A stretch of DNA of 36,689 nucleotides from Gammaproteobacteria bacterium (lineage in GTDB: Bacteria; Pseudomonadota; Gammaproteobacteria; Pseudomonadales; Azotimanducaceae), in NCBI GenBank assembly GCA_028821405.1, contig JAPPGK010000070.1, forward strand, positions 1-36,689, given 5' to 3'. The translations under genes were made by a program, and so were the position numbers. A model generated the notes under the pieces. That model worked only from the letters and a program-made list of their open reading frames with translations. It ran no database searches and was not told the DNA's origin. Of the stretch, positions 1-8,856 are shown piece after piece. Every line of letters begins with the position of its first letter. Within the stretch, counting starts at the first letter, position 1.

Positions 1-74
1 TGGCTACGCCGCGCCGCCGCGAAATGACCTCATCTCACAATCGAGACGTGCACCCATCGAACTCGAAACGACGA

Positions 75-941
75 CTAGCGCTCGCGCCGGGTGCCCATGC
101 GCGCGAGGATTCCGTCGAGTTCGTCGAGGCTCGAATAGCGGATCACGATTCGTCCCCGGCCCTTGTTGTTCGTCGTGATCGTCACCGGCGCTCCCAAGTG
201 ATCGCTGGTCGAACGTTCGAGCCGGCGGGTGTCCGGATCCGTGCCCGGTTCCGGCCCGGGCGTCTTGCCGCTGCGGAGTCGCTTGACCAACGCCTCGGTC
301 TGCCGAACCGACAGCGAACGCCTGACCACATCACGGCCGGCGGCCACCTGCTCTTCCACCGGCAACCCAAGCAGCGCCCGGGCATGGCCCATCTCCAGTT
401 CCCCGTCGTCGATCATCCGCTGCACTCCCGGCGCCAGGGTCAACAGCCGGAGCAAGTTGGACACCGCAGGCCGCGTTCTGCCCACGGCGTCGGCGATCGC
501 CTCGTGGGTCATGCCGTACTCGGCCTGCAGCCGCTCGAACGCGGCGGCTTCCTCCAGCGGGTTGAGATCCTCGCGCTGGATGTTCTCGATCAGGGCGATG
601 GCCATCGCCTGACGGTCGTCGATCTCCCGAATCAACGCCGGTATTGCTTCCAAGCCCGCGCGCTGCGCGGCTCGCCAACGTCGCTCGCCGGCAACGATCT
701 CGTAGCCCCCTTCCGCACGCGGACGGACGATTATCGGCTCCAGCAGTCCTTGCGAGCGGATAGAGGCGGCGAGTTCCTCGATGCCTTCCTCGTTGATGCG
801 GCGACGGGGCTGATGGGGGCTTCGGTAGACGGTGTCCACCGCAAGTGTCGACAAGCCATCCCGGGGCGCGGGAGGATCTTCGAGCGCCTTGGGCAGCAAC
901 GCGTCGAGGCCCTTGCCGAGGCTTTTGCGCTTGCCGTTCAC
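75..941 (-). CDS. parB: Chromosome-partitioning protein ParB
   Basis: 288 aa, normal length for chromosomal ParB. ParB is a CTP-dependent DNA clamp that loads at parS, spreads along the nucleoid and is moved by the ParA ATPase. The N-terminus has the usual basic KSLGKGLDALLP leader. The CTP-binding motif GERRWR is at residues 85-90, followed by ENIQREDLNPLEEA (119-132), a helix-turn-helix around 144-166 and a C-terminal dimerisation region near 250-288. The start is GTG, with an AGAGGA ribosome site about 6 nt upstream. It follows parA with an 80-nt gap and is probably cotranscribed. Two perfect parS sites lie in recF in this same window, which supports a working ParABS system. Identification is secure; only the exact start is slightly open. 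Confidence 0.97.
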   Translation of the reverse strand: MNGKRKSLGKGLDALLPKALEDPPAPRDGLSTLAVDTVYRSPHQPRRRINEEGIEELAASIRSQGLLEPIIVRPRAEGGYEIVAGERRWRAAQRAGLEAIPALIREIDDRQAMAIALIENIQREDLNPLEEAAAFERLQAEYGMTHEAIADAVGRTRPAVSNLLRLLTLAPGVQRMIDDGELEMGHARALLGLPVEEQVAAGRDVVRRSLSVRQTEALVKRLRSGKTPGPEPGTDPDTRRLERSTSDHLGAPVTITTNNKGRGRIVIRYSSLDELDGILARMGTRRER

Positions 942-1021
942 CGATGTCCTCTCGTTACCCGCCTGCGGATGGGTCGCCGAATCAAATTATCACCACCGTG
1001 CGGCATTTGCCCCGTTTTCCT

Positions 1022-1798
1022 TCACCGGCCGACGGTCCGGGCGGCATCGCGGGCACGGACCTCGCCCGCCAGCGCCCGGTACGCGCGCGCGCCACGGCAT
1101 CGCGGATCGTAGACCGTCGCCGGCATTCCGTGGCTTGGCGCCTCGGCGAGGCGGACGTTGCGCGGCACCACGGTGCGGAAGACATCCTGGCCGAAGTAGC
1201 TCAGGAGTTGGCGCGAAACGTCACGGCTCAACGTATTGCGCGGGTCGTACATGGTGCGCAGGATGCCCTCGATGGCAAGCCCCGCGTTCCCTCTTTGGCG
1301 AACGCCCCGGATGGTCAACAACAGGGCCGTCAGGCCCTCGAGTGCGTAGTACTCGCATTGCATCGGGATCAACACCCCGTCGGAGGCCATGAGCGCGTTG
1401 AGGGTAAGCACATTCAGCGACGGCGGGCAGTCGATCAGGACGAAGTCGAACGCCTCGGCGCCGTCGAGCCGGCGACGCAGCCGAACGGAACGATCCTCGG
1501 CCGACAGCAGCGCCACTTCGGCGGCGGTCAAGTCCGCGTTCGCGGGTACCAGGGCATACTCGCCGGTCGAGCTCCTTACCACGGCGTCGAACCCCTCGTC
1601 CTCCACAAGCCACTCGTAGGCGCTTGCCGCCAAGTCGTTCTTGTCGACGCCCGAACCCATCGTGGCGTTGCCCTGGGGATCCAAGTCGATCAGCAACGTG
1701 CGAGCGCCGTCCGCCGCCAGCGAGGCGGCCAGATTGACGCTGGTCGTGGTCTTGCCAACGCCGCCCTTCTGGTTCGCTACGGCAATGCGCCTTGCCAT
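1022..1798 (-). CDS. parA: Chromosome-partitioning ATPase ParA (Soj)
   Basis: 258 aa, typical of the short chromosomal ParA/Soj class, which lacks an N-terminal helix-turn-helix. These are MinD/ParA-type ATPases that bind DNA non-specifically as ATP dimers and form the gradient that moves ParB-parS complexes. The deviant Walker A motif KGGVGKTTT is at residues 11-19, the A' aspartate is in LIDLDPQGN (around 38-44) and Walker B is FVLIDCPPSL (about 119-128). The ATG start lies 4 nt beyond the rsmG stop, implying coupling with rsmG, as in Pseudomonas-type rsmG-parA-parB clusters. Nothing is missing or odd in the protein. Confidence 0.98.
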   Translation of the reverse strand: MARRIAVANQKGGVGKTTTSVNLAASLAADGARTLLIDLDPQGNATMGSGVDKNDLAASAYEWLVEDEGFDAVVRSSTGEYALVPANADLTAAEVALLSAEDRSVRLRRRLDGAEAFDFVLIDCPPSLNVLTLNALMASDGVLIPMQCEYYALEGLTALLLTIRGVRQRGNAGLAIEGILRTMYDPRNTLSRDVSRQLLSYFGQDVFRTVVPRNVRLAEAPSHGMPATVYDPRCRGARAYRALAGEVRARDAARTVGR

Positions 1799-1802
1799 CG
1801 AT

Positions 1803-2435
1803 CTATCCGCCCATTCCGACGACGGTTACCCAGCCAACGCCAGCACGTTCGCAATCGCGAATCTCGCCGCCCCGGAACAGCGCGGCACCCAACGGCATGG
1901 CCGATTGAAACAATGCCACGCCCCGATTCCGGAGCAGCCCATGAAGCAGCTCCCAGGCCGCGGGCGGCGGTGCGACCGCCCGGGCGGTAACGGTATCAAA
2001 CACCCGCCCGTCGAGAGAACCGCGGCTTTGGCGATGCCCGACGTCGGCCTCGATCACGTCCACGTTGGCAAGGCCGAGCTCGATGACGACCTGGTCGAGG
2101 AATTGGGCCTTGCGTTCGCTGCGCTCGATCAGGGTCACGGATGCCTCGGGGCACGCAATGGCAAGCGGCACACCTGGGAATCCCGCGCCCGAACCCACAT
2201 CCGCCAAGCTCCCCTTCCACCATGGGAGCAGGCTCAGGCTATCGAGAACGTGGCGGTCGCGCAGCCGTTTGAGATCGCGCCGCGAGACCAGGTTTCCACG
2301 GCCGTTCCAGCGCCGGATCAGTCGCTCATAGGCTTCTACGCGGTCGATTGCCCGACCCGGGTCGACGCCACGTTCTTGGAGAAAACGTGCCAGCGCCTCA
2401 CGCGCGACGTTGTTCGCCGGCATCGCGCTTGGCAT
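1803..2435 (-). CDS. rsmG: 16S rRNA m7G527 methyltransferase RsmG (GidB)
   Basis: 210 aa, the usual length. RsmG uses S-adenosylmethionine to methylate N7 of G527 in the 530 loop of 16S rRNA. The SAM-binding glycine loop [16 protein letters not shown] starts near residue 78; the conserved [11 protein letters not shown] lies just before it (about 61-71) and the VTARAVAPP segment after it. The first ATG is at 2435; a second in-frame ATG at 2423 is equally possible. Both lie inside the 3' end of mnmG (38- or 26-nt overlap), so translation is probably coupled. The C-terminus is slightly unusual, ending in a hydrophobic [12 protein letters not shown] tail. Family assignment is secure. Confidence 0.96.
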   Translation of the reverse strand: MPSAMPANNVAREALARFLQERGVDPGRAIDRVEAYERLIRRWNGRGNLVSRRDLKRLRDRHVLDSLSLLPWWKGSLADVGSGAGFPGVPLAIACPEASVTLIERSERKAQFLDQVVIELGLANVDVIEADVGHRQSRGSLDGRVFDTVTARAVAPPPAAWELLHGLLRNRGVALFQSAMPLGAALFRGGEIRDCERAGVGWVTVVGMGG

Positions 2436-4287
2436 GCACGAGGAGCAACGACAGTGCGGCCGGCGTCACGCCGGGTACCCGTGCCGCTTGGGCAATGGTG
2501 GCCGGCTGTCGAGCCGCGAGCTTGTCCTTGAGCTCGTTGGACAGGCCCGCGATGGCCCGGAAATCGAAGTTCGGCCGAAGCGCGACCTCCTCGTTGGCCT
2601 TGACCCTCGCGATCTCTTCGTCCTGGCGCTGCATGTAGCCCTGGTACTTGGCCTCGATTTCGAGTTGTGCAACCACCGGCTCGTCGACCGCGATTCCCCG
2701 GTCTTGGAGCACGCTGGTCAGGCTGCCGGCATCGACACCCGGTCGCTTGAGGATCTCGAACACCGAGACCGGCCGATCGATGGCTTCGCCCGTCGCCTTC
2801 ACAAGCGCGCGGGCAAGGTCATTGCCGGGCACCGCAACGACCCCCGAAAGAACCGCCGCGCCGCGATCGAGGTTGCGCTTCTTGGCGGCAAACGCCGACC
2901 AGCGCGCATCATCGACGAGGCCGAGTTCACGGCCTTTCTCGGTCAAGCGCTGGTCCGCGTTGTCCTGGCGCAATCGCAGGCGGTACTCGGCGCGGCTGGT
3001 GAACATGCGATACGGCTCGGTAACCCCGAGGGTGACCAGGTCATCGACCAGGACGCCGACATACGCCTCGTAGCGCGCCGGGCACCACGGGCTCTCGCCG
3101 GCAGCCGCCCGCGCCGCGTTGAGACCGGCCAGCAGGCCCTGGGCCGCCGCTTCCTCGTAGCCGGTGGTGCCGTTGATCTGTCCTGCGAAGTACAGCCCCT
3201 CGATGCAGCGCGTCTCCATGGACGGCTGCAAGTCCCGGGGATCGAAGAAATCGTATTCGATGGCGTAGCCCGGCCGGGTGATGTGGGCGCGCTCGAAGCC
3301 GGCAATGCTACGCACCGCCGCCAACTGCACATCGAAGGGAAGGCTCGTGGAAATGCCGTTCGGATAGAGTTCGTGGGTCGAGAGGCCCTCGGGCTCCACG
3401 AAGACCTGGTGTGCGTCGCGGTCGGCGAAGCGCACCACCTTGTCCTCGATGGAGGGACAGTAGCGCGGCCCGATGCCCTCGATCGCGCCGGTGAACATCG
3501 GCGAGCGGTCGAGACTCGAGCGGATGATCTCGTGGGTCCGGGCGTTGGTATGCGTGATGTGGCAGGGCACCTGGCGCGGATGGACGTCCTGCGTGGACAA
3601 CACGGACATCGTCGGGCGCGGCTCCTCGCTCGCCTGCACCTCCATCGCGCTGAAATGCACGCTGCGCCCGTCGAGGCGTGGCGGGGTGCCGGTCTTCAGG
3701 CGATCGACCTTGAGCGGCAACGCCCGCAGGCGTTCGGCGAGCGCGTTCGAGGGCGCTTCGCCGGCGCGGCCCCCCGGCTGGTTCTCGAGCCCAACGTGAA
3801 TGCGCCCCCCGAGAAACGTGCCCGTGGTCAGCACAACCCGCCCCGCTCTGAACCGCAGTCCCATCTGCGTGTCCACGCCGCGCACGCGGCCGTCGACGAG
3901 GTCGAGGTCGACGACGGACTGCTGAAACACCGTCAGGTTGTCCGCGGCCTCCACGGCGGCCCGGATCGCTTGCCGGTAGAGCATCCGGTCAGCTTGTGCG
4001 CGGGTCGCTCGCACGGCCGGTCCCTTGCGGGAGTTCAGGGTGCGGAACTGAATCCCCGCCTCATCGGTTGCCAATGCCATGGCGCCGCCCAGGGCGTCGA
4101 CTTCGCGTACCAGGTGGGACTTGCCGATGCCGCCAATTGCCGGATTGCAGGACATCTGGCCGACGGTCTCGATGCTCTGGGTCAGGAGCAGCGTGTTCGC
4201 ACCCACACGTGCAGCCGCAAGCGCGGCCTCCGTGCCGGCATGGCCGCCCCCAATCACGATCACGTCGAACTGTTGCGGGTGTTGCAT
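2398..4287 (-). CDS. mnmG: tRNA uridine-5-carboxymethylaminomethyl modification enzyme MnmG (GidA)
   Basis: MnmG is the FAD-dependent partner of MnmE; together they place a (carboxymethyl)aminomethyl group on C5 of wobble U34 in several tRNAs. The dinucleotide-binding motif [12 protein letters not shown] is at residues 11-22, followed by the family motifs [12 protein letters not shown] and GIQFRTLN, and the central [10 protein letters not shown] block. From the ATG at 4287 the protein is 629 aa, matching the family, where the FAD loop starts within the first 12-15 residues. An in-frame GTG at 4305 would add six residues; neither start has a clear ribosome site. It lies 75 nt downstream of mnmE and overlaps rsmG. 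The function is not in doubt. Confidence 0.97.
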   Translation of the reverse strand: MQHPQQFDVIVIGGGHAGTEAALAAARVGANTLLLTQSIETVGQMSCNPAIGGIGKSHLVREVDALGGAMALATDEAGIQFRTLNSRKGPAVRATRAQADRMLYRQAIRAAVEAADNLTVFQQSVVDLDLVDGRVRGVDTQMGLRFRAGRVVLTTGTFLGGRIHVGLENQPGGRAGEAPSNALAERLRALPLKVDRLKTGTPPRLDGRSVHFSAMEVQASEEPRPTMSVLSTQDVHPRQVPCHITHTNARTHEIIRSSLDRSPMFTGAIEGIGPRYCPSIEDKVVRFADRDAHQVFVEPEGLSTHELYPNGISTSLPFDVQLAAVRSIAGFERAHITRPGYAIEYDFFDPRDLQPSMETRCIEGLYFAGQINGTTGYEEAAAQGLLAGLNAARAAAGESPWCPARYEAYVGVLVDDLVTLGVTEPYRMFTSRAEYRLRLRQDNADQRLTEKGRELGLVDDARWSAFAAKKRNLDRGAAVLSGVVAVPGNDLARALVKATGEAIDRPVSVFEILKRPGVDAGSLTSVLQDRGIAVDEPVVAQLEIEAKYQGYMQRQDEEIARVKANEEVALRPNFDFRAIAGLSNELKDKLAARQPATIAQAARVPGVTPAALSLLLVHAKRDAGEQRRA

Positions 4288-4362
4288 CACGGCTTGTTCG
4301 GGCACCCGAGCGCCAAGGGGCGCGGATTATACGCCCGGCAGGCACCGCGCAACGCCGACAGG

Positions 4363-5748
4363 CTATTTGCCGATGCAGAAACTGCCGAATATCTCGCCGA
4401 GCAGGTCATCGACCGTGGTTAGGCCGACAATCTCGCCGAGGCGCGCCTGGAGGGATCGCAGTTCCTCTGCGGCCAAGTCGCCACAGCCCTCGTCAACGCG
4501 CCGAGTCGCCGCTCGGCAGTGTCCCAGGGCAGCCGTGAGCGCGTCCAGATGGCGTCTGCGAGCCAGATAGGCGCCTTCACCGGGTGCCACGCCCGCGACC
4601 TTGGCGATGGCTGCCCGCAACGCATCGACGCCGGCGCCGCTAAGGGCGGATATCCGAACCATGTCACCACCATCTCCCGGTGGTTCGTCCGTGAGATCGA
4701 TCTTGTTTCGAACCCGCAGAGACCGTCCGGTAGAGGGGTCGAACTTGGACGCCAAGCCACCGCTCTCGCTGCCGCCACCAATCGCCGCAACGGAGGCATC
4801 CTCGACGGTGAGCACCAGGTCAGCGGCCGCCATAGCCGATCGCGCCCGTTCGACCCCGATCGTTTCAACCCTGTCTCCTCCCTCGCGCAGCCCCGCGGTG
4901 TCCGTTAGCCGGATCGGTATCCCCTGGATTTCGATATCCGCCTTGAGGAGATCGCGCGTGGTTCCCGGGATGTCCGTCACGATGGCCCGATTCTCGGCGA
5001 GCAGGCGATTCATCAAGCTCGATTTGCCAACATTGGGTGGTCCGGCGATCACGACATCGAGGCCTTCGCGCAATGCCTCACCCCGCCGGGATTCATCGAC
5101 GAGCCCCTCGATCAGCGAGGCGATGGCATCAAGTTGTGCGGCGGCGTCGGATTCGGCCAGGAAGTCGATCTCCTCGTCGGCGAAGTCGATGGCCGCCTCC
5201 AGGTAGACCCGAAGATCGAGGACTGCCCGGTCGATCTGGTTCACCCGGGCCGAGAACTCCCCGTCGAGCGAGCGCATTGCCGCGCGTGCTGCGCGCTTCG
5301 ATGCGCTGTCAATCAGATCCGCCACCGCCTCGGCCTGGGCCAGGTCGATCTTGTTGTTGAGAAAGGCCCTCTCGGTGAACTCTCCCGGACGGGCGAGCCT
5401 CGCACCCAGGGCACAGACCCGCTCGAGGAGCCGGTCCATCACCACCGGGCCCCCGTGGCCCTGCAACTCGAGAACGTCCTCGCCCGTCATGGACTGGGGT
5501 GCCCGAAAATAGAGCGCGATGCCCCGGTCGATGGCCGCCCCCTCGGCATCCGCGAAGGTCGCCAGCTCCGCATGCCTCGGGGCGGGAAGGCGACCCACGA
5601 TGAGGCGCGCGATGTCCGTGAGGTCCGCCCCCGAAACGCGCACGACCCCGATGCCTCCGCGCCCCGGCGGCGTCGAGATGGCGGCGATGGTCTCGCGGCC
5701 AGCGGGCCCTACGAGGACGCCTTTTCGATCTTGCGGGTTATGTACCAC
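4363..5748 (-). CDS. mnmE: tRNA modification GTPase MnmE (TrmE)
   Basis: MnmE binds a 5-formyl-tetrahydrofolate one-carbon donor and, with MnmG, modifies wobble U34. From the GTG at 5748 it is 461 aa. The N-terminal folate-binding domain opens with ISTPPGRGGIGVVRVSG (24-40). The GTPase domain carries the P-loop GPPNVGKSS (236-244), switch I TDIPGTTRD (258-266), DTAG (283-286) and NKID (348-351). The C-terminal FCIGK (457-461) supplies the conserved cysteine. There is no ATG, GTG or TTG at the place where the family normally begins. The nearest in-frame start is the GTG 40 nt inside the yidC 3' end, which lacks a ribosome site; translational coupling to yidC is likely. The open frame continues upstream but is only a shadow of yidC there. 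Confidence 0.95.
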   Translation of the reverse strand: MVHNPQDRKGVLVGPAGRETIAAISTPPGRGGIGVVRVSGADLTDIARLIVGRLPAPRHAELATFADAEGAAIDRGIALYFRAPQSMTGEDVLELQGHGGPVVMDRLLERVCALGARLARPGEFTERAFLNNKIDLAQAEAVADLIDSASKRAARAAMRSLDGEFSARVNQIDRAVLDLRVYLEAAIDFADEEIDFLAESDAAAQLDAIASLIEGLVDESRRGEALREGLDVVIAGPPNVGKSSLMNRLLAENRAIVTDIPGTTRDLLKADIEIQGIPIRLTDTAGLREGGDRVETIGVERARSAMAAADLVLTVEDASVAAIGGGSESGGLASKFDPSTGRSLRVRNKIDLTDEPPGDGGDMVRISALSGAGVDALRAAIAKVAGVAPGEGAYLARRRHLDALTAALGHCRAATRRVDEGCGDLAAEELRSLQARLGEIVGLTTVDDLLGEIFGSFCIGK

Positions 5749-7433
5749 TGCTGCAGCAGCGACAGCAGGTTGTTGACCAGCCAGTAGAGTACCAACCCCG
5801 CCGGGAAGAAGATGAACAGCGCCGTGAAGACGATGGGCATCGCCTTCATGACCTTCGCCTGCATCGGATCCGGCGGCGGCGGATTCAGCAGCTGCATGAC
5901 GTAGAAGGACACGCCGTAGAGCAGCGGCAGGACCAGGAACTTGTCCATTGACGCCAAGTCCTGAATCCAGAACACGAACGGCGCCTGGCGCAGTTCCACG
6001 CTCTCGATCAGCACCCAATAGAGCGCCAGGAACACCGGCATCTGGACCAGAAGCGGCAGGCAGCCACCTAGAGGATTCGCTCCCTCCTTCTTGTAGAGCT
6101 CCATCATCCGCTTCGAGAGTTCCTGGCGATTGTCCGAGTACCGCTCCTGGAGTCGCTTCACCTGCGGCATGACCTTCTTCATCTTGGCCATGGAGCGGTA
6201 GCTGGCCGACGCCAAGGGATAGAGGAGCAACTTGACGCAGAAGGTCAGCAGGATGATTGCCACGCCCCAATTGCCGACCACCGAATGAATCGCATCCAAG
6301 ACGTAGAACAGGGGCACCGACATCCACCAGAGGAATCCGTAATCCACGGTGAGGTTCAGGTGCGGTGCAATCTCCTCCAGCCGGCGCTGGTCCTTGGGCC
6401 CGGCATAGAGTTCGGCACTCACGCTTGTCCGCTGGTTCGGCGGCACCACGAAACGAGGACCCACGAAACCCACAGCATAGTTCCCATCACCTAGCCTGCG
6501 GCCGTAGTAAGCGTTCACTTCACCCGGCGCGCCTACCCATGCGCTGACAAAATAGTGCTGTAGCACCGCGGCCCATCCACCATCGACTTCCGCGCGGTAG
6601 GTACCGTCATCGAGATCCTCGAAATCGATCTTGTCGTAGCTATCTTCCAGAGTCGTGAATGCGGCACCGACATAGGGGCGCGGTCCGAACGGTACTCCGG
6701 AGTCGTCCGGTCGTGTGGCGTCTCGCTTCAACTGGGCGAACAGCTGCGCCTCGAAGTTCGCACCCGACCGATTGTCGACATCCTGTGCCACGGTGATGAG
6801 GTAGTCGTCGGCGTCGAAGGTGAACCGCTTCGTGAGCGCCACTCCGTCTGACTCGTGGCGCAAGACAACGTCGGCCGTGCCCTCCTCGAGGTCGTATTCC
6901 GAGGCGCTTGCGGTGTACAGCGGGCGCCCGTTCCGGTCCCGGCCGTCGACGCCGATGAGCCCGCTTTGCGCAACATAGATGTGACCGGGACGCTGGTCGA
7001 AAAGGGTCACGGTCTCCGCGCTTCCCACGGTCTTGGGGAACCTGACAAGCTGGAGCTTGACGATGTCGCCGCCGCGCCGGTCTATCCAGGCTTCATGGAC
7101 GGGGGTGCGGACGTATACGAGGCGTCCGACGTCGTCGAAGGCCCTCGGCTCGGGGTCCGGCGCCCCGGGCGTGCCAAACCCGACGGGGACATCGTCGTCA
7201 ACGCTCGGCACGGGCGCTCCTGCCTCCCCGCCGACGGGCGTATCGTCGTGTTGCCCGCCTATTGGATCGGCGATCGGATCCTCGCCGTTTGCATCGACGA
7301 GCGGTGCTTCGGCTTGAGTTGGCGCATCCGGGACCTTCGGCGCGAAGTCCTGGGTCCACGTGTACACCATCAGGTAGCCAAGGACCCCGAGCCCCACCAA
7401 CAGGATGATGCGCTGGACTTCAGTCGACGGCAT
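5709..7433 (-). CDS. yidC: Membrane protein insertase YidC
   Basis: 574 aa, slightly longer than the E. coli protein. YidC inserts and folds inner-membrane proteins, alone or with SecYEG. The first transmembrane segment (about residues 9-26, [18 protein letters not shown]) is followed by a proline- and acid-rich linker, then the large periplasmic beta domain, then the conserved C-terminal insertase core with several membrane helices ([15 protein letters not shown], then [19 protein letters not shown]) and the cytosolic basic hairpin around [18 protein letters not shown]. The ATG at 7433 gives the usual MPSTEVQRI-type beginning; the open frame extends further upstream only through yidD. The start overlaps the yidD stop by 14 nt. 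Confidence 0.97.
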   Translation of the reverse strand: MPSTEVQRIILLVGLGVLGYLMVYTWTQDFAPKVPDAPTQAEAPLVDANGEDPIADPIGGQHDDTPVGGEAGAPVPSVDDDVPVGFGTPGAPDPEPRAFDDVGRLVYVRTPVHEAWIDRRGGDIVKLQLVRFPKTVGSAETVTLFDQRPGHIYVAQSGLIGVDGRDRNGRPLYTASASEYDLEEGTADVVLRHESDGVALTKRFTFDADDYLITVAQDVDNRSGANFEAQLFAQLKRDATRPDDSGVPFGPRPYVGAAFTTLEDSYDKIDFEDLDDGTYRAEVDGGWAAVLQHYFVSAWVGAPGEVNAYYGRRLGDGNYAVGFVGPRFVVPPNQRTSVSAELYAGPKDQRRLEEIAPHLNLTVDYGFLWWMSVPLFYVLDAIHSVVGNWGVAIILLTFCVKLLLYPLASASYRSMAKMKKVMPQVKRLQERYSDNRQELSKRMMELYKKEGANPLGGCLPLLVQMPVFLALYWVLIESVELRQAPFVFWIQDLASMDKFLVLPLLYGVSFYVMQLLNPPPPDPMQAKVMKAMPIVFTALFIFFPAGLVLYWLVNNLLSLLQQWYITRKIEKASS

Positions 7434-7782
7434 GGGGGTTTTCGCGGACGGTGCCGTAGGGGACCGGTTTGTCCTGTCGCGCCGGTTCGACTCGGCGTGG
7501 CCATCGCGGGCGACGACAAGCCCCGCCTCCACGAGGAGGCACAGGGTCGAATCCACCGGGATGGAACGGATGGCAGCGGAGCAGGCGTCGGAGCGTCAAT
7601 GCGCTGCCTCCCAGGAAACCGTGCCGGCGCAGGGCTTCCGCCGCATAGCTCGAGCAGGTGGGGTGGAAGCGGCAATGGCGTCCCAGGCAGGGACTGACAT
7701 AGCGCCGATAGGTTTCGATGATGGCCACCAGGCCGCGTTTGGGAAGCCTAAGCCACTCCACGCCCAAACGTTCAACCCTCAC
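7420..7782 (-). CDS. yidD: Membrane protein insertion efficiency factor YidD
   Basis: 120 aa; the conserved core is about residues 15-88 and the last ~35 residues are a low-complexity extension. YidD is a small membrane-associated protein that assists YidC. The family signature is complete: [20 protein letters not shown], the EALRRHG segment, then [17 protein letters not shown]. It overlaps rnpA by 4 nt upstream and yidC by 14 nt downstream, in the universal rpmH-rnpA-yidD-yidC order. The basic, proline-rich C-terminus after GGFDPVP is weakly conserved in the family and may exist partly because it overlaps the yidC start. Confidence 0.96.
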   Translation of the reverse strand: MRVERLGVEWLRLPKRGLVAIIETYRRYVSPCLGRHCRFHPTCSSYAAEALRRHGFLGGSALTLRRLLRCHPFHPGGFDPVPPRGGGACRRPRWPRRVEPARQDKPVPYGTVRENPHAVD

Positions 7783-8150
7783 GACCCATCTCTCGCTCGT
7801 TGTCGTTTCTCGACGATCTGGGCAAATGCGCCGAACAACCGGTCCGCATCGGCCAACGACACCTTGGCACCCGGCAGGGCAACGCGAACGACGACGTCCA
7901 TGGCGGGCAGTCCGTCCGCCTGGCGGAAAGATTCCCTGATCAAACGTTTCGCCCGGTTGCGATCGACGGCCAAAGGCAGCATCCGTTTACCAACAATGAG
8001 GCCGAGCCGCGGCGTTTCAAGGTCGTTGTCGCAGGCCGCGAGCCGCAGGGGTCCCCGCCCGACGCGAACCGACGCATGCCGGAGCACGTCGTCGAACTGT
8101 TTCTTGCGGCGCAGCTTCCTTGCGCGTCCGAAGTCACGCCTCGGGACCAC
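7779..8150 (-). CDS. rnpA: Ribonuclease P protein component
   Basis: 123 aa basic protein. It binds the catalytic RNase P RNA and promotes 5'-leader removal from precursor tRNAs. The hallmark RNR motif is present as [15 protein letters not shown] (about residues 62-76), with the [12 protein letters not shown]-terminal segment and GLIVGKRM preceding it. The start is GTG at 8150, 18 nt after the rpmH stop, so it is surely in the same transcript. There is no strong ribosome site. It overlaps yidD by 4 nt. Confidence 0.96.
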   Translation of the reverse strand: MVPRRDFGRARKLRRKKQFDDVLRHASVRVGRGPLRLAACDNDLETPRLGLIVGKRMLPLAVDRNRAKRLIRESFRQADGLPAMDVVVRVALPGAKVSLADADRLFGAFAQIVEKRQRARDGS

Positions 8151-8168
8151 CGCCGAACATTCGGCGGA

Positions 8169-8303
8169 CTAGACCGACAGTCTCTTGCGGCCCTTCGCCC
8201 GGCGCGCATTCAGGATCTTGCGCCCGTTCTTCGTCGCCATGCGTGCTCGAAAGCCGTGGGTTCGCTTGCGCTTGATCACGCTCGGCTGGTAGGTCCGTTT
8301 CAT
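8169..8303 (-). CDS. rpmH: 50S ribosomal protein L34
   Basis: 44 aa, the standard L34 size. The sequence opens [18 protein letters not shown] and ends KGRKRLSV, nearly identical to other gammaproteobacterial L34 proteins. It is a structural protein of the large ribosomal subunit. It is first in the minus-strand operon and follows a strong promoter (8361-8390) with a ~50-nt leader. The open frame continues upstream, but the ATG at 8303 is fixed by family alignment. Confidence 0.98.
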   Translation of the reverse strand: MKRTYQPSVIKRKRTHGFRARMATKNGRKILNARRAKGRKRLSV

Positions 8304-8360
8304 CGGTGCGACAACCCTTGTCGGCGCCAGAGGCACCGGCTGCTTTGAGAGGGGGGCGCG

Positions 8361-8390
8361 ATTGTAGGAGCGCAACGAGACGGGTGTCAA
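8361..8390 (-). promoter_or_regulatory. Sigma70-type promoter for rpmH-rnpA-yidD-yidC operon
   Basis: Read on the minus strand there is a perfect -35 TTGACA (8390-8385), an 18-nt spacer and a -10 TACAAT (8366-8361, one base from consensus). Transcription would begin near 8354, about 50 nt before the L34 start codon. It is the best promoter match I saw in the window and sits where rpmH promoters are found in related genomes. The activity itself is inferred. Confidence 0.8.
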
Positions 8391-8421
8391 CGCGAGGTGC
8401 GCCAGCGACACCCGCAGTCAT

Positions 8422-8430
8422 CTATCCACA
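8422..8430 (+). promoter_or_regulatory. DnaA box, near consensus
   Basis: CTATCCACA differs from the TTATCCACA consensus only at the first base. It lies just upstream of the rpmH promoter, so bound DnaA could also affect rpmH transcription. Binding is inferred. Confidence 0.6.
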
Positions 8431-8641
8431 GCGGCAATGAGCGGTGATGATAGTCATTAGAGAAACTTGTCGTTGTTGTTGGGGCGTAGGCTTACTGTGC
8501 AAGAAGGCAACAACCCACGGAAGCCATGGCAGATTTCCTACACGCCATGTTGTGCAAATCCGCTTGACAGGGTGGGTGGAAGGAGCGGGGTTGGGGATCC
8601 CAGGCGCGTCTCTGGAAGGGTTCCCGAGGGCACCCTACATG

Positions 8642-8661
8642 ATGTCCACAGCTTACGCACA
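8642..8661 (+). promoter_or_regulatory. Two weak DnaA-box-like 9-mers in tandem
   Basis: ATGTCCACA (8642-8650) and TTACGCACA (8653-8661) each differ from TTATCCACA at two positions. They are in the same orientation, spaced 11 bp start to start, and lie about 35 bp from the A+T-rich tract at 8696-8755. That resembles low-affinity boxes beside an unwinding element. Individually they would not be convincing. Confidence 0.4.
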
Positions 8662-8774
8662 GATGGGCCAAATCCCGCGGCGACAGCTCCCCGGCGTTAA
8701 GCTTTTGAATTGTCAAGAAAACGCCGAAAACATTGGTTTTTTGTTGCAAAACGCGTAGCCAAGAGCGCCAGAGT

Positions 8775-8788
8775 GTCATTAGAATGAC
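8775..8788. promoter_or_regulatory. Palindrome overlapping a possible dnaA -10 element
   Basis: GTCATT-AG-AATGAC is a perfect inverted repeat with 6-bp arms, about 70 bp before the dnaA start. TAGAAT (8780-8785), five of six to the -10 consensus, lies across its centre, but no good -35 is visible at normal spacing. It may be an operator for dnaA autoregulation or another factor; the role is inferred. Confidence 0.35.
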
Positions 8789-8856
8789 GGCCAAGATTCG
8801 CCGAGTTCCGTAAGCTCGCTGTGGCGACGAGAATAACGATAATCCAGGGGGGGCGC

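Larger units (their letters stand above)
8391..8820. other. Probable chromosomal replication origin (oriC)
   Basis: This gene-free interval lies between the rpmH promoter and dnaA, the position of oriC in Pseudomonas-type chromosomes. DnaA-box-like 9-mers on the plus strand are CTATCCACA at 8422-8430 (one mismatch to TTATCCACA), ATGTCCACA at 8642-8650 and TTACGCACA at 8653-8661 (two mismatches each). A noticeably A+T-rich run of about 60 bases (8696-8755, with A and T tracts) follows the second cluster and is a candidate unwinding element. A palindrome at 8775-8788 follows. Only one box is close to consensus, so the origin call rests mainly on gene order. I see no coding sequence here. Confidence 0.7.

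Noticed and set aside
1-74. Sequence downstream of parB
   Set aside because: Too short to judge; no start of a further gene or terminator hairpin can be recognised.
2410-4422. 670-codon open frame on the plus strand opposite mnmG
   Set aside because: Same reason: a shadow of mnmG codon usage, with low-complexity Arg/Ala/Val/His-rich sequence and no family resemblance.
8563-8568. Perfect TTGACA in the origin region on the plus strand
   Set aside because: No -10 hexamer follows at 15-19 bp; the downstream sequence is G-rich.
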